DNA of 64,000 bases from an uncultured Lachnospiraceae bacterium (GTDB lineage: Bacteria; Bacillota; Clostridia; Lachnospirales; Lachnospiraceae). Positions within the stretch are counted from its first letter, which is position 1. Every line of letters starts with the position of its first letter. The position numbers were made by a program, and so were the translations under genes. The notes under the pieces are model-generated. The model saw nothing but the letters and a program-made list of their open reading frames with translations. It searched no databases and was not told where the DNA came from. The stretch lies in NCBI GenBank assembly GCA_910584915.1, contig CAJUDM010000009.1, forward strand, positions 62,001-126,000. The letters are read 5' to 3'. This document shows positions 50,917-58,996 of this stretch, piece by piece.

Positions 50917-51006
50917 GGTAATATAGTCTGACAGGGATGGCGGCAAGATTTCCACGGAAGGAACAGAGGAGAATTCCGCCGTTTTTGATGTCTGGATCGG
51001 GGCTTA
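50917..51006 (+). repeat. Dispersed repeat, copy 2
   Basis: Same block order as 48735-48823: GGTAATATAGT, CAGGGATGGCGGCAAGATTT, a CCACGGAAGG stretch, then TTCCGCCGTTTTTGATGT and a TCTGGAT end. GGCGG pairs with CCGCC before the T run. Confidence 0.6.
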
Positions 51007-51023
51007 AGGAGAGGAGGAAAATT

Positions 51024-51509
51024 ATGTCCATACTAAATGTAACAGAGAGCAGCAGAGGCCATTATTCCGGGTATACGGGAAAAACCGGGAAGGGACAGGA
51101 AACTTTTGAGGTAGAAGTGCCGGAAATGACAGAGGACGAAAATTCAGATAATGCGGAAGCGTCGGATACATATAAGGGCAAATCGTTTATGGATCTGTTG
51201 GCAGGCAGCGTTCTCGAGGGGATGAAGGCAAATCAGATCCCGGTCATAAATCAGATCGTATCGTCCAAAAACCCGGAGGACGGGAAGATATACAGGGCTT
51301 ATTTCATGGATGCTAAAATTTTCTGTGACGATGCAGAGGGAAAAAGAACATGGGAGATAGCTATAGATGATGCGGAGCAGAGAGAAAAGGTAAAAGATTT
51401 TTTTAAGAAGTACACTCCTTATAAATGGGCGGGGGAACTTTACTCGGGAAAAGATATGGAAATGGCTGTGCTGGAAAGTTTCTGGAGAGACTTATTCGGG
51501 AAGGCGTGA
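51024..51509 (+). CDS. Uncharacterised 161-residue protein
   Basis: Start at 51024 after GAGAGGAGG; the open frame upstream lies in the repeat and lacks a site. The N-terminus (residues 1-50) is Ser/Gly/Thr-rich and acidic. The rest is compact, with SFMDLLAGSVLEGMKAN, YRAYFMDAKIFCDDAEGKRTWEIAIDDAEQREKVKDFFK and a closing KDMEMAVLESFWRDLFGK. It has no signal peptide. I know no function. It sits between the two coiled-coil paralogues. Confidence 0.6.
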   Translation: MSILNVTESSRGHYSGYTGKTGKGQETFEVEVPEMTEDENSDNAEASDTYKGKSFMDLLAGSVLEGMKANQIPVINQIVSSKNPEDGKIYRAYFMDAKIFCDDAEGKRTWEIAIDDAEQREKVKDFFKKYTPYKWAGELYSGKDMEMAVLESFWRDLFGKA

Positions 51510-51527
51510 GTATTTTTGTGAATCTGA

Positions 51528-51585
51528 GTGATATAGTGTGGCAGGGACGGTGGCGGTATTCCCACGGAAGGAAGATAGGGAATGG
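51528..51585 (+). repeat. Dispersed repeat, degraded copy 3
   Basis: GTGATATAGTGTGGCAGGGACGGTGG and CCACGGAAGGAAGATAGGGAA recall copies 1 and 2, but the CGCCGTTTTT end is lost. It directly follows the stop of the 161-residue protein gene. Confidence 0.5.
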
Positions 51586-51756
51586 ACGATTAAAGCTTGG
51601 AATCCGCATCTTCAAAGCGATACAGTCCGGGGAAACGGATAACGATACTATTGCCGACGCCGTAACGATGAGGCAATAAATTACCAGATAAAGAGGATAT
51701 TGCACTTGACAGTTTTTTTATTATTGACGATATATATAATAATAAACTATACCGCG

Positions 51757-51802
51757 CAAACGGAATTGCGGAAAATATTCAAAGGAATGGAGGTATTTTA
51801 GT
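51757..51802 (+). promoter_or_regulatory. Conserved 46-base leader, copy 2
   Basis: Same length and 39 of 46 identical bases as 47111-47156; starts CAAACGGAATTGC and contains AATGGAGG before the ATG. Confidence 0.7.
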
Positions 51803-52999
51803 ATGAAAGTGAAAGGAATCGGTGTGAACATTGCCGACATGATGCCGGCAGTTCGGAACATTCAGGAAAACGAGAGCGGGATACAGTCTGCGGACGATCT
51901 GTTCGGACCCGAGTACGAGGTCAGGATCTCGGAGGAGGGGAGAAGATTGATCGAAGGGCAGACGGCTCAGGGGAAACCGGAAGAGCAGGAAGCACAGGGA
52001 GTCCGGGGCGTGGAAGACGACGAGGAACTGAGGATGATGCTAAAAAGTCTGAGGGAAACCCAGCTGGCTGCCAGCATCAGATACGGATACGAGGATGAAC
52101 TGGATGAGATCGAGAAACAGATAAAGGTCATGAACGCCGCCTATGGCGGTATGAAAGACAGTAAGGCGTATCATGATCCGCTGATGAAAGAACTCGCGGA
52201 ACAGCAGCGGTTGCTGCAGGAGGAGATGCAGAAACAGAAGGATCTTCAGGCGGAGGAGGCTCAGAGGAGGCTGCAGGAGGCGCAGCGGGCAGCGGCGGTG
52301 CAGACTTCTCAGTATCAGGAAGAGATCGATGAAAATAACCGGGATCTGGTGACTTTGTTAAAGACGATGGAAGAGACAAAGAAAGCGGGCGATGAGCAGG
52401 AAAACAACGGCTCGAAGGATGGCAGCGATGTCTCATCGGATAAGGAAGGTTCGACGAGCGATGCGATCCGTAATTCGGCAGAAGGTTTTATGAGATCTTC
52501 CCTGAACCGCGAAAAAGATGTGGAGGAACTGTCAGGCATGATCGGAGATGCCGGACGCGGGTACCTCTCTCAGGCGGACGCCATTGCCCAGAATCTCCTC
52601 AAAAAAGGAGCTTTTATCAGGGCTGCTATCGATGATGAGTCTTTCACGAACGGGCAGATAGATGAGATGATGAAGGACTATCGGAGAGAAGTGGGGGCAA
52701 AGAGCGGGGAGGCCTATATCCTCGGAAGCTTCGGGACGCAGGTTTTGCGGGATACGCGGGATGTCAGGTTGCGTCGTATCAAGGACGATCCGCTGCGGAG
52801 CATGCAGGAGACGAAAAACGGCATGATGCAGGCGGCCGCCGACGCCGCATTTGCGGAGGCGAGACAGAGCAGCATCGATAAAACGTCCGGGGAGCTGGCA
52901 GAGGAGATGCAGAGGCTGATCGACGAGCGCGACGGCATAGACAGGATCCCGGAGGATAAGGAAGAGGACGGGGAGCAGACTTTAGAGAACAGTATTTAG
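51803..52999 (+). CDS. Coiled-coil protein, paralogue 2
   Basis: A 398-residue protein homologous to the one at 47157. N-terminus MKVKGIGVNIADMM, then FGPEYEVRISEEGRRLIEGQ; a charged coiled part with MKELAEQQRLLQEEMQKQKDLQAEEAQRRLQEAQRA; EIDENNRDLVTLLKTMEETKKAG; then NREKDVEELSGMIGDAGRGYL and an acidic tail. There is no export signal. It shares a 46-base leader with paralogue 1, so both are likely made together. The function is unknown; the coiled coils suggest an assembly. Confidence 0.65.
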   Translation: MKVKGIGVNIADMMPAVRNIQENESGIQSADDLFGPEYEVRISEEGRRLIEGQTAQGKPEEQEAQGVRGVEDDEELRMMLKSLRETQLAASIRYGYEDELDEIEKQIKVMNAAYGGMKDSKAYHDPLMKELAEQQRLLQEEMQKQKDLQAEEAQRRLQEAQRAAAVQTSQYQEEIDENNRDLVTLLKTMEETKKAGDEQENNGSKDGSDVSSDKEGSTSDAIRNSAEGFMRSSLNREKDVEELSGMIGDAGRGYLSQADAIAQNLLKKGAFIRAAIDDESFTNGQIDEMMKDYRREVGAKSGEAYILGSFGTQVLRDTRDVRLRRIKDDPLRSMQETKNGMMQAAADAAFAEARQSSIDKTSGELAEEMQRLIDERDGIDRIPEDKEEDGEQTLENSI

Positions 53000-53016
53000 G
53001 AGATTGATCCTTTATG

Positions 53017-53068
53017 ATCACTTTGAAATGACTTTTTATGTCAAAAGCCATTTCAAAGTGATTTTTTA
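53017..53068 (+). terminator. Terminator after paralogue 2
   Basis: ATCACTTTGAAATG (53017-53030) pairs perfectly with CATTTCAAAGTGAT (53049-53062), followed by a T run. Its arm is nearly that of the terminator at 43467. Confidence 0.9.
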
Positions 53069-53178
53069 TCTGTGATATTCAGGTGCGTGGGCAGCAGCGG
53101 TCTGGAGTTATGGAGACTGCCTCAGAACCTGGGAAGTATATAAAAGCAAAAAAGTTTATATGTCCGGTGAAATCATAC

Positions 53179-53207
53179 TTGAAAGAATTTGCATATCGTG
53201 CTATAGT
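53179..53207 (+). promoter_or_regulatory. Possible promoter before the Rpn fragment and hem operon
   Basis: TTGAAA (53179-53184), a 17-bp spacer and TATAGT (53202-53207). I see no coding sequence in 53069-53327. Confidence 0.45.
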
Positions 53208-53327
53208 CAGATAAAAGCAGATATTTTCATAAGTATATTCTATATATTCAAATAAGTGGCTATGCTCATAGCCATATCTGTCGTGAGGCATCTTTGAAAT
53301 TCCTGCTTTCAATTCATATCAAATTAA

Positions 53328-53705
53328 ATGGAAAAGCGGGAGATTTGCAGACTTTCAGAATTGTTTTTGGGAGAGGAAGAAGAACCTGAGCTGGAGCTGA
53401 CAATAACAGTGATCAATATTAATCCGGGATGTAACAGGGAATTGCTGGGGAAATGCGAGAGCCTGAGAGGGTATATGGCTTTTGTGAAGAAAGTTCGGGA
53501 CAAATTGGCTGCCAAAATAAAACTGGAGGAAGCTGTGCGCCAGGCTGTGGACGAGTGTATTTCGGGAAATGTCCTCACAGATTTCTTCAGAGAACACAGG
53601 GAGGAGATCGTAGAAATGAGTGTTTATGAGTTCAATCAGGAACTTCATGATCAGGTGCTTTTGGAAGATGGAAGAATCCATTGGTTGTACATCGGAAGAA
53701 GTTGA
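53328..53705 (+). pseudogene. C-terminal half of an Rpn/PD-(D/E)XK family protein
   Basis: A 125-residue frame. Its sequence (ICRLSELFLGEEEEPELELTITVININ, then CNRELLGKCESLRGYMAFVKKVRD and NVLTDFFREHREEIVEMSVYEF) matches the C-terminal region of the large Rpn-type family of Lachnospiraceae, in which a PD-(D/E)XK nuclease domain comes first. Here that domain is absent and there is no good ribosome site before the first Met. It is probably a decayed copy; a second, different Rpn gene at 26807 is also broken. Confidence 0.65.
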
Positions 53706-53748
53706 AATGGTGAGAAAACAGTTTGGGATTTAGATAAAGGAAACCGGA

Positions 53749-54972
53749 ATGGGCATACAGATGATAGGGACGGACCACAGCCTTGCGGGTGTGGAGATAA
53801 GGGAAAAGTTTTCCTTCACCGCGAAGCAGGCGGCGGCGCTCATGGAGGAATGGAGGGCGCGGAAGGGAGTGCAGGGGATCGTGCTGCTCTCCACCTGCAA
53901 CCGGACGGAGATCTATATAAACGCCGGGGAGGAGAAGGCGGATTACTGCGGGCTGCTCTGTGAAGACAGGGGGCTTGACAGGACGGAGTATGCCCCCTTT
54001 TTGTGCGCAAGGAGCGGGCAGGGTGCCGTCAGACATCTGTTTGAGATGACGGCGGGGCTTCATTCCCTCATCGTGGGGGAGGATCAGATCCTGACGCAGG
54101 TGAAGGAGGCGTTGTCCTTTGCCAGAGAGCACTATGCGGCGGACAGGGTGCTGGAGGTGTTGTTCAGGCAGGCGGTCACCACGGCGAAGGAGATCAAGAC
54201 GAAGGTACGTTTTCCGCGGCAGAATCTCTCTGCCGCCGGGGAGGCGGTAGGATGTCTGAAAAGGCAGGGGGAGGTTTTTGCCGGGAAAAAATGTCTTGTG
54301 ATCGGAAACGGCGTGATGGGACGGCTGACAGCGCAGGCGCTGCTTGACGAGGGGGCGGAGGTTACGGTTACGGTCCGGCAGTATCACAGAGGGATCGTGG
54401 ACATTCCCGCAGGCGCCGCGCGCATAGATTACGGGAAGCGCTATGAGGTGCTGCCGGAGTGCGAGTATATATTTTCCGCGACGGCGAGCCCGAACCTGAC
54501 GCTGACGCGGGAAAAACTGGATCAGTGCAGGCCTGACAGAGAACAGATATTTGTGGACCTGGCGGTGCCCAGGGATATCGAGGAGGCGGTGGGGGAACTT
54601 CCGTTTGCCACGCTGTACGATGTGGATGATTTTGCCCTGCGGGATACATCGCCGGAGATGGAGCGGGGGCTGGAGAAAGCTGTCTGTCTGATAGAAGAGG
54701 GGATAGAGGAGTTCAGGAGCTGGTATGAATGCCGTGAGCTGGTTCCGGCAGTGAAAAGGATCTGTGATCTGGCGGCGGAAGACCTCTGCGGCAGGCTGGA
54801 AAAGCCCTTCCGGAAGATAGAGCCGGCGCATGCGGGGGAGCTGCTCCCGGCAGTGGAGGGTAGTGCTGGCAAGGTGACGGCAAAGCTTCTGTTTGCGCTG
54901 CGGGATGAACTGGACGCGGAGCGTTTTCGGGAGTGCGTGGAGATTTTGGAGAGGAAGTTTGGCAGGGACTGA
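53749..54972 (+). CDS. hemA: Glutamyl-tRNA reductase
   Basis: A 407-residue enzyme that reduces Glu-tRNA to glutamate-1-semialdehyde, the entry step to tetrapyrroles by the C5 route. Catalytic Cys50 in LLSTCNRTEIY, the HLFEMTAGLHSLIVGEDQILTQVKEA block, NADPH fold VIGNGVMGRLTAQALL, and the C-terminal dimerisation helix are all visible. AAAGGA precedes the Met. It is first of five collinear genes leading to uroporphyrinogen III and precorrin-2. A siroheme dehydrogenase (SirC) gene, often beside hemA in Clostridia, is not present. Confidence 0.93.
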   Translation: MGIQMIGTDHSLAGVEIREKFSFTAKQAAALMEEWRARKGVQGIVLLSTCNRTEIYINAGEEKADYCGLLCEDRGLDRTEYAPFLCARSGQGAVRHLFEMTAGLHSLIVGEDQILTQVKEALSFAREHYAADRVLEVLFRQAVTTAKEIKTKVRFPRQNLSAAGEAVGCLKRQGEVFAGKKCLVIGNGVMGRLTAQALLDEGAEVTVTVRQYHRGIVDIPAGAARIDYGKRYEVLPECEYIFSATASPNLTLTREKLDQCRPDREQIFVDLAVPRDIEEAVGELPFATLYDVDDFALRDTSPEMERGLEKAVCLIEEGIEEFRSWYECRELVPAVKRICDLAAEDLCGRLEKPFRKIEPAHAGELLPAVEGSAGKVTAKLLFALRDELDAERFRECVEILERKFGRD

Positions 54973-55042
54973 GTAGAGGATCCCGGAGATGGGGCCTAAA
55001 ATATATGGAAAATAACAGACCATAGAAGGGGAATCTGACTGC

Positions 55043-56053
55043 ATGAGAGAGATCATTATAGGGAGCCGTGAGAGCGTGTTGGCGGTAGCGCAGACAAAGA
55101 TATTGCAGGATCATATTGAAAAAAACTGTCCGGGCATTTCAGTGAGGATCCTGACCATGAAGACCACAGGGGATAGAATACTGGAAAAGAGACTGGATGA
55201 GATCGGCGGGAAGGGGCTGTTTGTGAAAGAACTGGATCTGGCGCTTCTGGAGAACAGAAGCCAGCTCTCTGTACATTCCCTGAAGGATATGCCTATGGAG
55301 ACGGATGCGGCTCTCCCGATCCTGGGGTTTTCCCGCAGGGAGGATCCCAGGGATGCGCTGGTGCTGCCAGCGGGGAGGATGGAGCCGGATCCGGTGCTTC
55401 CCATCGGCACATCCAGCCTGCGACGGGAGATACAACTAAAAACACTATACCCTGAAATAAAGACAGAGATAGTCAGGGGAAACGTGGTCAGCCGGCTGAA
55501 AAAACTGGACGAGGGAAAGTATGGCGCCCTGGTGCTGGCGGCGGCGGGATTAAAGCGTCTCGGGCTTTCTGAGCGGATTTCAAGATATTTTTCTGTGGAG
55601 GAAATGCTGCCCGCGGCAGGGCAGGGGATTCTCGCAGTGCAGGGCAGAAGGGATCTCGACTACAGATTTCTGGAAGGCTTTTTTGATGAGGAGGCGCGGG
55701 ATGCGGCGCTTGCGGAGAGGGCTTTTGTGAGGGCACTGGGCGGCGGATGTTCTTCGCCTGTTGCGGCTTATGCGGCCTGTGAGGGGGATGAACTTGTGCT
55801 GACAGGGCTTTACGTGCGGGAAGATTCGGGAAGCTGCGGGGCGGGTACGCGGGAGGCGGACGTTTTGTGCCGGCGAAAGGACTTCGGTGCTGATCAAAAG
55901 GACGCTTCCGGGAGCAGACGGACGACTTTTGGCAGTGCGGAGGATGGCGGATGCACGGGGTATACAGTGGAATCCATCCGGGGAAAAAGAACGGACGGCG
56001 AGAGGCTGGGGGCAGAGCTGGCGAGGCATATGCAGAGCAGAGACTGCCCATGA
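55043..56053 (+). CDS. hemC: Hydroxymethylbilane synthase (porphobilinogen deaminase)
   Basis: A 336-residue enzyme that joins four porphobilinogens into hydroxymethylbilane. GSRESVLAVAQT, the Asp-containing SVHSLKDMPME, GTSSLRREIQLK, GNVVSRLKKLD, and Cys236 in GGGCSSPVAAY (the dipyrromethane attachment site) are visible. The C-terminal domain has an extra low-complexity stretch of about 35 residues (RKDFGADQKDASGSRRTTFG onward) not usual in the family. It follows hemA by 70 bases. Confidence 0.92.
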   Translation: MREIIIGSRESVLAVAQTKILQDHIEKNCPGISVRILTMKTTGDRILEKRLDEIGGKGLFVKELDLALLENRSQLSVHSLKDMPMETDAALPILGFSRREDPRDALVLPAGRMEPDPVLPIGTSSLRREIQLKTLYPEIKTEIVRGNVVSRLKKLDEGKYGALVLAAAGLKRLGLSERISRYFSVEEMLPAAGQGILAVQGRRDLDYRFLEGFFDEEARDAALAERAFVRALGGGCSSPVAAYAACEGDELVLTGLYVREDSGSCGAGTREADVLCRRKDFGADQKDASGSRRTTFGSAEDGGCTGYTVESIRGKRTDGERLGAELARHMQSRDCP

Positions 56054-56141
56054 GGATATCGTGGAATATATTTCCTGGTAAGAGTGATCATGGCATATTT
56101 TGTGCGGTGACAGTATGGCAGCGTGAAAGGAAAGGCATGAG

Positions 56142-57782
56142 ATGACAGGAAAAGTCTGGCTGGTGGGGGCAGGCCCGTCGGAGGCGGAACTGTTGACAGT
56201 GAAGGCAAAGAGAGTGATAGAACAGGCGGAGGCGGTAGTTTATGATGCGCTGATCGGGCGGTCCGTGCTTGATATTATTCCGAAATCTGCGGAGAGGATC
56301 TATGCCGGTAAGCGGGCGGGGCGTCACACGATGCCGCAGAAGGAGATCAGCAGGCTTCTGCTGTCGCTTGCAGAACAGGGGAAAAAGGTGGTGCGCTTAA
56401 AAGGCGGGGATCCCTTCCTGTTCGGGCGGGGCGGGGAGGAACTGGAACTGCTTGTGCGGCACGGGATCCCCTTTGAGGTCGTGCCGGGGGTTTCGTCAGC
56501 GCTGGCGGTGCCGGCTTACTTCGGCATCCCCGTGACCCACAGGGAGCTGGCGTCATCGGTCCATATTGTGACAGGGCACCGGAAACAGGGCGAAGAGCTG
56601 CGGATCAATTTCCGTGCGCTGAAGGAAGCGGGCGGGACACTGGTGTTTCTGATGGGAGTATCTGCCCTGCATGAGATAGCAGAGGGCCTGCTGGAGGCGG
56701 GGATGGACCCGCAGACGCCTGCGGCGATCCTGCAGAGTGGTGCCTGTGGCAGGCAGAGAAAGATGGCCGGAACCCTTGCCGTGCTGGAGAAGGAGGCGGC
56801 AAGACAGAGCGTTTCCACGCCCGCGGTGATCGTGGTGGGGGAAGTCGCGGCGTATGGGGAAAGGTTTGCCTGGTATGAAAAGCTGCCTCTGTTCGGGAGG
56901 AGGTATCTCGTGACAAGGCCGGGGAAACGGGGGCTGGAACTTGCAGACAGGCTGCGGGAACTTGGAGCGGAGGCGGTGGAAGCGCCTGCCATTACGATAG
57001 AAGGGATCCATCCCAACCAGGCGTTGCGAAAGGAGGTGTTCCGGCTTTCGGTGTACCGCTGTCTCGTATTTACTTCTCCGTCAGGCGTGGTGGAATTTAT
57101 GCGGGAACTGTTTGATATGGGGAAGGATGCAAGACATCTGAGCGGTACTTTGCTTGCGGCGATCGGCAGGGGTACGGCGGGGGCGCTTGAGCAGTATGGG
57201 CTTCTGGCGGATCTGGTGCCGGAAGTCTACAGTGGAAAGGCGCTTGGTGCGCTGTTGGCGGAACATTGCAGGGAGGGGGACAGAGTGCTGCTTGCGCGTT
57301 CCGACATCGGAAATCCTGAACTGCCAGAGGAACTGCGGAAGAAAGGGATCGTGGTCACGGATACGGCGGTTTACAGGACTTTTACAGGAGAAGGGCTCAG
57401 TATGGAGAACAGGACGCCTGCCGAAAATGCGGATCAGGATGCGGGGAGCGGAGTATCGCGGGAGGCTGTTATGCCGGATGCAGAGTACAGGGTACCAGGA
57501 GAGGAGGCTCATCGGGATGAGGAGAATGAGGGATCAGGCAAATGTGCCGGACAGAATGAGGTGCAGCGTATGGACGGCGTCTTTTTCACCAGCGCCTCCA
57601 CGGTCAGAGGCTTTGTGTCCATGTTTCCCGGGACGGATCTTTCGAAGGTAGAGGCACTGTGCATCGGCGGAATGACCGCGCGGGAGGCGGAGGGATACGG
57701 GATGCGTGTGCGGATTGCGAAAAGGGCGGATACGGAGAGCCTGGTGAAGCTTGCCGTAGAAGCAGCGGCGATAATGTCATGA
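56142..57782 (+). CDS. cobA-hemD: Uroporphyrinogen-III C-methyltransferase / uroporphyrinogen-III synthase fusion
   Basis: A 546-residue bifunctional protein. Residues 1-245 are the SAM-dependent methyltransferase: VWLVGAGPSEAELLTVKA, VVRLKGGDPFLFGRGGEE, GVSSALAVPAYFGIPVTHR. Residues ~250-546 are HemD, which closes hydroxymethylbilane to uroporphyrinogen III; CLVFTSPSGVVEFM and FFTSASTVRGFV mark its two halves. Within HemD, residues ~414-475 form an acidic low-complexity insertion, where a linker of about a dozen residues is normal. The fusion order CobA-HemD is common in Clostridia. The product is precorrin-2, for siroheme or cobalamin. Confidence 0.92.
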   Translation: MTGKVWLVGAGPSEAELLTVKAKRVIEQAEAVVYDALIGRSVLDIIPKSAERIYAGKRAGRHTMPQKEISRLLLSLAEQGKKVVRLKGGDPFLFGRGGEELELLVRHGIPFEVVPGVSSALAVPAYFGIPVTHRELASSVHIVTGHRKQGEELRINFRALKEAGGTLVFLMGVSALHEIAEGLLEAGMDPQTPAAILQSGACGRQRKMAGTLAVLEKEAARQSVSTPAVIVVGEVAAYGERFAWYEKLPLFGRRYLVTRPGKRGLELADRLRELGAEAVEAPAITIEGIHPNQALRKEVFRLSVYRCLVFTSPSGVVEFMRELFDMGKDARHLSGTLLAAIGRGTAGALEQYGLLADLVPEVYSGKALGALLAEHCREGDRVLLARSDIGNPELPEELRKKGIVVTDTAVYRTFTGEGLSMENRTPAENADQDAGSGVSREAVMPDAEYRVPGEEAHRDEENEGSGKCAGQNEVQRMDGVFFTSASTVRGFVSMFPGTDLSKVEALCIGGMTAREAEGYGMRVRIAKRADTESLVKLAVEAAAIMS

Positions 57783-57847
57783 CGACGCCGGGGATGAAAA
57801 CAGAATAAGGAAACAGATAGACAGAGATCAAATACAGGAGTACACAT

Positions 57848-58831
57848 ATGAATATCACAAGACGACCGCGCAGGCTCAGAAGCAGCAGCCTGCTTCGTAA
57901 AATGGTAAGAGAGACCCGCATGGATGTATCAGCGCTTGTATATCCGCTTTTTGTGGTGGAGGGAGAGGGAAAGAAGGAGGAGATCGCGTCCATGCCGGGA
58001 CAGTACCGCTACAGTGTGGACAGGCTCCCGGAGCCGATGGAGGAACTGCGGCAGGCGGGCGTTTCGGCGGTGCTGTTTTTCGGCATTCCCGATCACAAGG
58101 ACGAGACGGGCAGCGGCGCATACGATCCGGACGGTATTGTACAGCGGGCGCTGCGCTATACAAAGAAACATTTTCCGGATATCTACTGTATCGCGGATCT
58201 GTGCATGTGTGAGTATACATCCCACGGGCATTGCGGCATTCTTTGCGGACAGGATGTGGACAATGATAAGACGCTTGGATATCTGGCGAGGATCGCGGTT
58301 TCCCAGGCACAGGCGGGGGCGGATATGATCGCGCCCTCTGATATGATGGACGGCAGGGTGGCGGCGATCAGGGGAGCGCTTGATCAGAATGGTTATACGG
58401 AGGTACCGATCATAGCTTACTCCGCGAAGTTTGCCTCCTCCTTCTACGGTCCTTTCAGGGAGGCGGCGGATTCCGCACCGGCTTTCGGCGACAGAAAGAC
58501 TTACCAGATGGATTACCACAACAGGCTGGAGGCGTTGAAAGAGGTACAGCTGGATATCGAGGAGGGAGCCGATATCGTGATGGTGAAGCCGGCGCTCGCC
58601 TACGGGGATCTGATCAGGGAGGTCAGGGATCTGGTGCGGGTGCCGGTGGCGGCGTACAGCGTCAGCGGAGAGTATGCGATGGTGAAGATGACTGCGGTTT
58701 CGGGTGCTGTCGATGAGGAGAACATTATGTGCGAGATGGCGGCAGCTGCCTTTCGGGCGGGATGCGATATCTATATCACATATTTTGCCAAAGAGCTGGC
58801 GCGCTGTATCAATGCCGGGAAAATCGGGTGA
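57848..58831 (+). CDS. hemB: Delta-aminolevulinic acid dehydratase (porphobilinogen synthase)
   Basis: A 327-residue enzyme joining two aminolevulinates into porphobilinogen. Schiff-base lysines are Lys194 (AYSAKFASSFYGPFREA) and Lys247 (MVKPALAY). The Zn-type cysteine cluster is visible in DLCMCEYTSHGHCGIL, so it is the zinc-dependent form. It follows cobA-hemD by 65 bases with the same orientation. Confidence 0.94.
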   Translation: MNITRRPRRLRSSSLLRKMVRETRMDVSALVYPLFVVEGEGKKEEIASMPGQYRYSVDRLPEPMEELRQAGVSAVLFFGIPDHKDETGSGAYDPDGIVQRALRYTKKHFPDIYCIADLCMCEYTSHGHCGILCGQDVDNDKTLGYLARIAVSQAQAGADMIAPSDMMDGRVAAIRGALDQNGYTEVPIIAYSAKFASSFYGPFREAADSAPAFGDRKTYQMDYHNRLEALKEVQLDIEEGADIVMVKPALAYGDLIREVRDLVRVPVAAYSVSGEYAMVKMTAVSGAVDEENIMCEMAAAAFRAGCDIYITYFAKELARCINAGKIG

Positions 58832-58996
58832 CATGTAACACTGATTTATGGGCATCCGGCGATATGCCAGGTGTAAGGTGTGCGGTCGTCCGGAAATGTC
58901 CGAACGGAAAACGACCGGATGGCCATATGCATATCATGCGGCAAAAGTGAATGCGGCAGAGAAGCAGATTCAAAGAGATAGAGGAAATAGCAGAAG

